DNA of 9,630 nucleotides from Alphaproteobacteria bacterium. GTDB lineage: Bacteria; Pseudomonadota; Alphaproteobacteria; Rhizobiales; Rhizobiaceae. The notes under the pieces are model-generated. The model did no database searches, was not told where the DNA came from, and worked only from the letters and a program-made list of their open reading frames with translations. The number at the start of each line of letters is the position of its first letter. Position 1 is the stretch's first letter. Positions 5,845 through 9,630 of this stretch are shown one piece after another. A program made the position numbers and the translations under genes. The stretch covers positions 1 to 9,630 of the forward strand of contig JAFKFE010000195.1 of the NCBI GenBank assembly GCA_017308345.1, given 5' to 3'.

Positions 5845-7379
5845 TCATGCGGTGGAAGCGGCCGGAATCCACCAGTCGCGCCCGCGCGGCGTGGTGACAT
5901 ATTCCGGCCAGCGGAAATTGATCGGCGGTTCGTAGTCGCAGAGCGGCGCGATCCAGTTCGAGCCGCCCACGCCGCCGCCGGTTCGCTTCACGAACTCGTC
6001 CATCGCGGCGTCGCGCGCGGCCTTGTCTTCCAGCAGGCGCAGCGCGGTCAGCGCCACCGTCTTCGACGCGCAGGCGACCATCGGGTCGATGGTGGCGGAA
6101 ATGCCGCCCAGCGCGTTCATCGCCCAGGACGGGTAGACATGGCCCTTGGCCGCGCGCAGCGCCGGGCGGGCGATATAGAAGCGCGATGTCGGCGCGTGCC
6201 AGCTCATGTCGGTGTAGTCGTCGGAGGTGGAGTTCAACTGCGACGGCGGCAGGTCGCGGCGCAGGATCGCCTCCGCCTCTTGCGGCGAGATCAGCTGTTC
6301 CAGTTCGTCGATGAACGGATTTTCGGTCGCCTCGCCGCCGGCATTGACCTGGATCTCGCGGGCGATGGCTTTCGCCTCTTCGCCCCACTGCGGCGCGCCA
6401 ACCGTCGAAAGCGCCTGATAGGTGATGTCGGCCATGGCGTGGTTGGCCAACCCCGGCCGCGACTTCGACACCCAGTGGCGTTCATGGCGGCAGCCGCTCA
6501 TCCTGGCGGCGGCTTCGGCGTTGCGGTCGAGCACGGCGGTCACCTGCTCGGCCATCGCAATGGTCGGCACGCGGATCATGTACTGGATCTCGGCCAATCC
6601 GGCCGGCAGATTGTCGGCGGTCGCCTGGCCGGCGGTGAGGATCGCCTCGCTGATCGACCAGCCGCCTTGATGGGTGAGCATGGAATCGCGCAGCGCCTTG
6701 GAGGCCATGTACATCATCATCAGCGCGTCATTGGCTCCGGGCGCCCTGACCGCCGAATGCGCCTGCGGGATAGGCGCCGCGTCACTTGCGCGAACCCAAT
6801 TCTCGGGCTCGTCGCAGATGAAGCGGTAGATCATCGAATAGGCCGCGCCGCAATGCGTGTCCCAGCGCGCGGTGTTGCAGAGCGGCAGCATGTAGAAGGG
6901 ATGGAAGGAGATCATGCCGGCAAGGCCGTCATAATAGCCCTTGGCCGCATGGATCGGCCATGCTCCAGCATCGCCGCCTTGGTGGCGAGCAATCCGCCGA
7001 GGCTGCCGATGCCAAGGCCGGAATGCGGATCGGTGTGGCCGCCCGCTTCGGCGCCGAGACCCGGCCGCGCGCGCTTAACCGTCGCGGCGTCCTGGCAGTT
7101 GCCGGGCACGGCGTCGTATTCGCCATACATGCCGATCACCGGTCCGTCGCCATTCGTCCAATGGGCGCAGAAGGCGGTCGGCATGCCGCCGGAGCCTTCC
7201 TCGACCGAAAAGCCCTCGCGCTTCAGCCGGTCCACATACCAAGCCGCCGACTGGTATTCGCGCCAGGCGGTCTCGCCGAAATCGAAGATGGTGCGCGTCC
7301 AGGCCGACAGCAGCGGCTGTATACTGTCTATGCAGGCGAGCGCGGTTTGCTGCGCCGAGGTCGTCACCGGTTTGTCCAT
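5845..7379 (-). pseudogene. M20 family amidohydrolase (AbgB-like), broken by a frameshifting deletion
   Basis: Two fragments form one gene. The N-terminal part (from the ATG at 7379) runs through EYDAVPG (87-93), GHTDPHSGLG (114-123) and LATKAAMLEHG (131-141), then goes out of frame and stops at 6912-6914. The C-terminal part continues in another frame as PIHAAKGYYDGLAG, MISFHPFYMLP, then RHWVSKSRPGLANHAMA and DYTDMSW, to the TGA at 5845-5847. At about 6955-6959 roughly 20 residues expected in relatives, including the GEPAE-type glutamate segment, are missing and the frame has shifted. M20 enzymes of the AbgB type are metal-dependent and cleave amide bonds of N-acyl amino acids or small peptides. 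The N-terminal piece alone lacks the rest of the active site. The stop overlaps the alternative start of the next gene. A sequencing or assembly error is possible. Confidence 0.8.
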
Positions 7380-7461
7380 ATCTCAAAGAAAGCAGTGAAG
7401 CGGCTCGTCAAAAAGTGATATGTTTTCCCGGCTCGTGCAAATTCGGTTCACCTGAGGCCTC
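7380..7461. promoter_or_regulatory. Divergent control region between the M20 operon and the LysR gene
   Basis: This 82-base gap must hold the promoters of both directions. On the minus strand TTGACG (7406-7411) is a good -35 element, but the hexamer 17 bases on (CTTTGA) is a poor -10. CGGCTCGT occurs twice in the same orientation, at 7401-7408 and 7429-7436, 28 bases apart, which could be paired regulator contacts. The layout, a LysR gene divergent from its likely target, is the classical one for this family. The exact binding site cannot be fixed by eye. Confidence 0.45.
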
Positions 7462-8349
7462 TTGCGAATACCTTCCACGCAGGCGCTGCGCGCCCTCGAC
7501 AGCTTCGCCCGTCACGGCAGCGTCTGGCGCGCCGCCGATGAGCTTCACCTCACCCGAAGCGCCGTCTCGCATCAGCTCAGGCTGCTCGAACGCGACCTCG
7601 GCTTCGACCTTTTGCAGCGCATCGGCAAGGGCGTGGCGCTGACGCCGCGCGGCCAACGCTATGCATCGGACGTGCGCAAGGCGCTGACCGTGCTCGGCGA
7701 CGCGGGAACGCAGAACAGCGGCGCCGGCGTCGGCGGCTCCTTCGGCATCTCCTGTCCGCCGGGCTTCGCCTCGATGTTCCTGTGCACCCATATCGGCGAA
7801 TTCCAGCAGATGTATCCGGATGTGGCGCTCTCCGTGCTGACGCCAAGGCGGCTCGACGACGTCAGCAATCCGGAGGCCGACGCCTTCATCGCCTTCGGCG
7901 TGGGCAACTGGCCGAACCGGGCGGTGGAACTGCTTTGCGAGGTCTCCTTCACGCCGCTCTGCAGCCCGACACTGCTCAACAAGATCGGCGGATTTTCCAA
8001 ACCCGCCGATGTGCTGCGCGCCAATCTCCTGCATCTCAGCGATACCGAGGACTGGGCGCGCTGGCTGGCCCTGTCCAAGGTGGAAAATCCCGACACCGAA
8101 GGCGGCATCTTCTTTTCCGACATGAACCTCGTCTTTTCGGCGGCGATCGCCGGCCAGGGAATTGCGCTCGGCGATGAACTGACTGGCCGCCGGGCGCTGA
8201 GCGAGGGCCGGCTGGTCAAGCCCTTCGAAGCGTCGGTCCCCTCGCCGCGCGCGTATTTCCTTGTCTTCGAGCACGCAAAGGCCGGACATCCGGTGCTCAA
8301 CGCCTTCAGCGATTGGTTGAGGGCGAAGCTGTCGGAAGACAGGCTTTAG
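7462..8349 (+). CDS. LysR-type transcriptional regulator (GcvA-like group)
   Basis: A 295-residue regulator of normal length. The N-terminal winged helix-turn-helix is plain: TQALRALDSFARHGSVWRAA, then DELHLTRSAVSHQLRLLERDLG and LTPRGQRYA, residues about 6-70. The rest is the periplasmic-binding-protein-like effector domain. The start is TTG with GAGG (7454-7457) four bases before it; an in-frame TGA at 7453-7455 rules out any earlier start. The protein probably binds a small ligand and controls the divergent amidohydrolase / guanidino-hydrolase operon, and perhaps the ABC ATPase gene downstream in its own direction. The ligand is unknown; an amino-acid derivative would fit the neighbours. 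Confidence 0.9.
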   Translation: MRIPSTQALRALDSFARHGSVWRAADELHLTRSAVSHQLRLLERDLGFDLLQRIGKGVALTPRGQRYASDVRKALTVLGDAGTQNSGAGVGGSFGISCPPGFASMFLCTHIGEFQQMYPDVALSVLTPRRLDDVSNPEADAFIAFGVGNWPNRAVELLCEVSFTPLCSPTLLNKIGGFSKPADVLRANLLHLSDTEDWARWLALSKVENPDTEGGIFFSDMNLVFSAAIAGQGIALGDELTGRRALSEGRLVKPFEASVPSPRAYFLVFEHAKAGHPVLNAFSDWLRAKLSEDRL

Positions 8350-8362
8350 ACGTATGAGATTA

Positions 8363-8392
8363 GCCAATCTCCTCCACAAGGGGGAGATTGGC
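8363..8392. terminator. Palindrome after the LysR gene (terminator or rhizobial intergenic repeat)
   Basis: GCCAATCTCC (8363-8372) pairs with GGAGATTGGC (8383-8392); TCC/GGG can extend the stem to 13 bp around ACAA. It begins 14 bases after the LysR stop and lacks a U-run. Palindromes of this AATCTCC...GGAGATT kind are, from memory, common between genes in Mesorhizobium genomes, so this may be a copy of a dispersed repeat that also ends transcription. Confidence 0.55.
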
Positions 8393-8411
8393 AGCTCCAG
8401 CGTCGCTCCCT

Positions 8412-8426
8412 TTCACCACACGTGAA
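8412..8426. promoter_or_regulatory. Candidate LysR box (T-N11-A dyad) before the ABC ATPase gene
   Basis: TTCAC (8412-8416) and GTGAA (8422-8426) form a perfect interrupted dyad that fits the LysR-family pattern T-N11-A (T8413 to A8425). It lies about 90 bases before the ABC start, a usual distance for activation. No clear -35/-10 pair was recognised between it and the gene. Confidence 0.4.
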
Positions 8427-8455
8427 TCAAATTTGCCGATCAGGCGAAAACTATT

Positions 8456-8471
8456 CGGTTGCGGCGAACCG
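8456..8471. promoter_or_regulatory. Small inverted repeat upstream of the ABC ATPase gene
   Basis: CGGTT (8456-8460) and AACCG (8467-8471) flank GCGGCG. It lies 45 bases before the start codon and could be an operator or a leader hairpin. The arms are short enough to be chance. Confidence 0.25.
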
Positions 8472-8515
8472 CACCCATGCCTACGATTTGGGGCGACGGT
8501 GAGGACAGAGGCAGG

Positions 8516-9610
8516 ATGCAGCAACCCGGCCGGGCCGCAGAAATCAAAGCGAACGGGATCGGCAAGAGCTTCGGCTCGTTCCGGGCGCTGGACAATCTGA
8601 CGCTCGACATCGGCCGCGGCGAGTTCCTGACGCTGCTCGGTCCCTCCGGCTCCGGCAAGACCACCTTCCTGATGATCCTTGCCGGCTTCGTGCAGCCGAG
8701 CCAGGGCAAGCTTTTCAGCGACGGCGTCGACATCACAAACCGGCCGGCCGAGCAGCGCGCCGCCGGCATGGTGTTCCAGGGCTATGCGCTGTTTCCGCAT
8801 ATGAGCGTCGAGCAGAACATCGCCTTCCCGCTCAGGGTGCGCAAGAAATCCGCTTCCGAGATCAAAAACCGTGTCGGCGAGATGGTCGAGCGCGTCGGGC
8901 TCAAGGGCCACGAGAAGAAGCTGCCGGCGCAGCTTTCCGGCGGCCAGCAGCAGCGCGTGGCGCTGGCCCGCGCGCTTGTGTTCGAGCCGGGCGTGCTGTT
9001 GCTCGACGAGCCCTTCTCGGCGCTGGACAAGAGCCTGCGCGGCCAGATGCAGGCCGAGATGAAGCGGCTGCACCAGGAGACCGGCACCACCTTCGTCTTC
9101 GTCACCCACGATCAGAGCGAGGCGCTGGCGCTGTCCTCGCGCGTCGCCATCTTCAACCACGGCAAGCTTCTGCAGGTCGGCAGGCCGGACGAGGTCTATG
9201 ACCGCCCGGCCAACCGCTTCGTCGCCGAGTTCCTGGGCGAGATCAACATGCTGCCGGTGAAGGGCGTGCGACCCGCCGACAATGGCGCGACAGGCCTGTG
9301 CGAGGACCGGGCGGTCAACATGCGCTGCAAGGCCGAGGCGATCAAGGGAGACGCGATCCTCGCCATACGCCCCGAGGACATGTCGATCGCGCCGGAAGCG
9401 TCGATCAGTGAGAACGGCATCGCCGCGACGGCTGTCGCCTCGACCTATCTGGGCGCGGCGACCAAGCTCGACCTCACCACGCGCCAGGGCGCCAGGGTCA
9501 CCGTCTCGGTGCCGAACGAAGTCGCGGCCGCCGCCTTGAGCAAAGGCAATTCCGTCTGGCTGACCTGGCCGGCGGAGAAGGGTTTCCTCCTTCCGGACGG
9601 AGGACAGTAG
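8516..9610 (+). CDS. ABC transporter ATP-binding protein, PotA/UgpC type
   Basis: A 364-residue cytoplasmic ATPase of a solute importer. Walker A GPSGSGKTT (42-50), Q-loop VFQGYALFPHMS (86-97, Gln88), signature LSGGQQQR (140-147), Walker B VLLLDEP (160-166) and switch His198 (FVTHDQ) are all intact, so it should hydrolyse ATP. The C-terminal ~125 residues form the TOBE regulatory domain, with AIRPEDMSI, as in spermidine/putrescine, iron and sugar-phosphate importers. The start at 8516 has AGAGG (8507-8511) four bases upstream; the longer frame from 8459 begins with a non-conserved tail before this site. Binding protein and permeases are not in the window and probably follow after 9630. Its place behind the LysR gene suggests uptake of the compound handled by the neighbouring hydrolases, perhaps a polyamine-like or arginine-derived solute. 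Confidence 0.9.
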   Translation: MQQPGRAAEIKANGIGKSFGSFRALDNLTLDIGRGEFLTLLGPSGSGKTTFLMILAGFVQPSQGKLFSDGVDITNRPAEQRAAGMVFQGYALFPHMSVEQNIAFPLRVRKKSASEIKNRVGEMVERVGLKGHEKKLPAQLSGGQQQRVALARALVFEPGVLLLDEPFSALDKSLRGQMQAEMKRLHQETGTTFVFVTHDQSEALALSSRVAIFNHGKLLQVGRPDEVYDRPANRFVAEFLGEINMLPVKGVRPADNGATGLCEDRAVNMRCKAEAIKGDAILAIRPEDMSIAPEASISENGIAATAVASTYLGAATKLDLTTRQGARVTVSVPNEVAAAALSKGNSVWLTWPAEKGFLLPDGGQ

Positions 9611-9630
9611 CGAGCGCCGCCGCGGCCTGA

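Noticed and set aside
4841..5935. A 364-residue plus-strand open frame opposite the guanidino-hydrolase
   Set aside because: Antisense shadow that crosses the terminator and the gene boundary; it has no motif.
6912..6960. Programmed ribosomal frameshifting in the M20 gene
   Set aside because: No slippery run or following structure was seen, and about 20 conserved residues are missing, which frameshifting would not restore.
6139..7398. A 419-residue plus-strand open frame opposite the M20 gene
   Set aside because: The minus strand carries unmistakable M20 sequence on both sides of the break; this frame is a shadow.
7420..7455. ATG plus 11 codons then TGA just before the LysR gene, as a regulatory leader peptide
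   Set aside because: No Shine-Dalgarno site and nothing distinctive in the peptide; it most likely falls in the promoter region.
1..9630. tRNA or rRNA genes, CRISPR arrays, insertion sequences, prophage or toxin-antitoxin genes
   Set aside because: Both strands were read for cloverleaf ends, regular spaced repeats, transposase motifs and small paired genes; none could be supported.

Overview
The window is GC-rich with strong GC3 bias, purine-rich Shine-Dalgarno sites and a gene complement (ThuA, Gfo/Idh/MocA oxidoreductase, BKACE, M20 amidohydrolase, PotA-type ABC ATPase) typical of a soil alphaproteobacterium of the order Hyphomicrobiales (Rhizobiales), most likely Mesorhizobium or a relative. 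The taxon is inferred from protein style and intergenic hairpins, not from a marker gene. No rRNA, tRNA, CRISPR array or transposase was seen.

Layout, left to right. (1) 1-2062, plus strand: the last codons of an unidentified gene, a ThuA-family protein and a Gfo/Idh/MocA dehydrogenase, a pair that fits 3-keto-sugar / disaccharide catabolism. (2) 2063-3985: a berberine-bridge-type FAD-linked oxidase on the minus strand with its own AT-rich promoter. It is bracketed by two imperfect direct repeats of about 215 bp (1922-2136 and 3805-4020). The left repeat carries the real 3' end of the dehydrogenase plus a decayed 3' tip of the BKACE gene. The right repeat carries a frameshifted 3' end of the dehydrogenase plus the real 3' end of the BKACE gene. 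The oxidase therefore appears to have been spliced into a once simple convergent dehydrogenase/BKACE junction. (3) 3986-4708, minus: a short but active-site-complete BKACE (DUF849) enzyme. (4) 4811-7379, minus: a strong terminator, a guanidino-group-modifying hydrolase/amidinotransferase with the full Cys-His-Asp/Glu motif set, and upstream of it an M20 (AbgB-like) amidohydrolase gene broken by a small frameshifting deletion. (5) 7380-9610, plus: a divergent LysR-type regulator starting at TTG, a terminator-like palindrome, a T-N11-A dyad, and a PotA/UgpC-type ABC ATPase whose partners lie beyond the window.

Working model: the LysR protein controls the divergent amidohydrolase/guanidino-hydrolase operon and possibly the ABC transporter, forming a system for importing and dismantling an acylated or peptide-linked arginine-like compound. 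Loss of the amidohydrolase would interrupt it in this strain unless a paralogue substitutes. The sugar-ketone genes and the BKACE/FAD oxidase appear to be separate functional units. The most unusual features are the repeat-bounded oxidase insertion with reciprocal gene-end remnants and the freshly broken amidohydrolase. Nothing here is clearly a new defence or mobile system.
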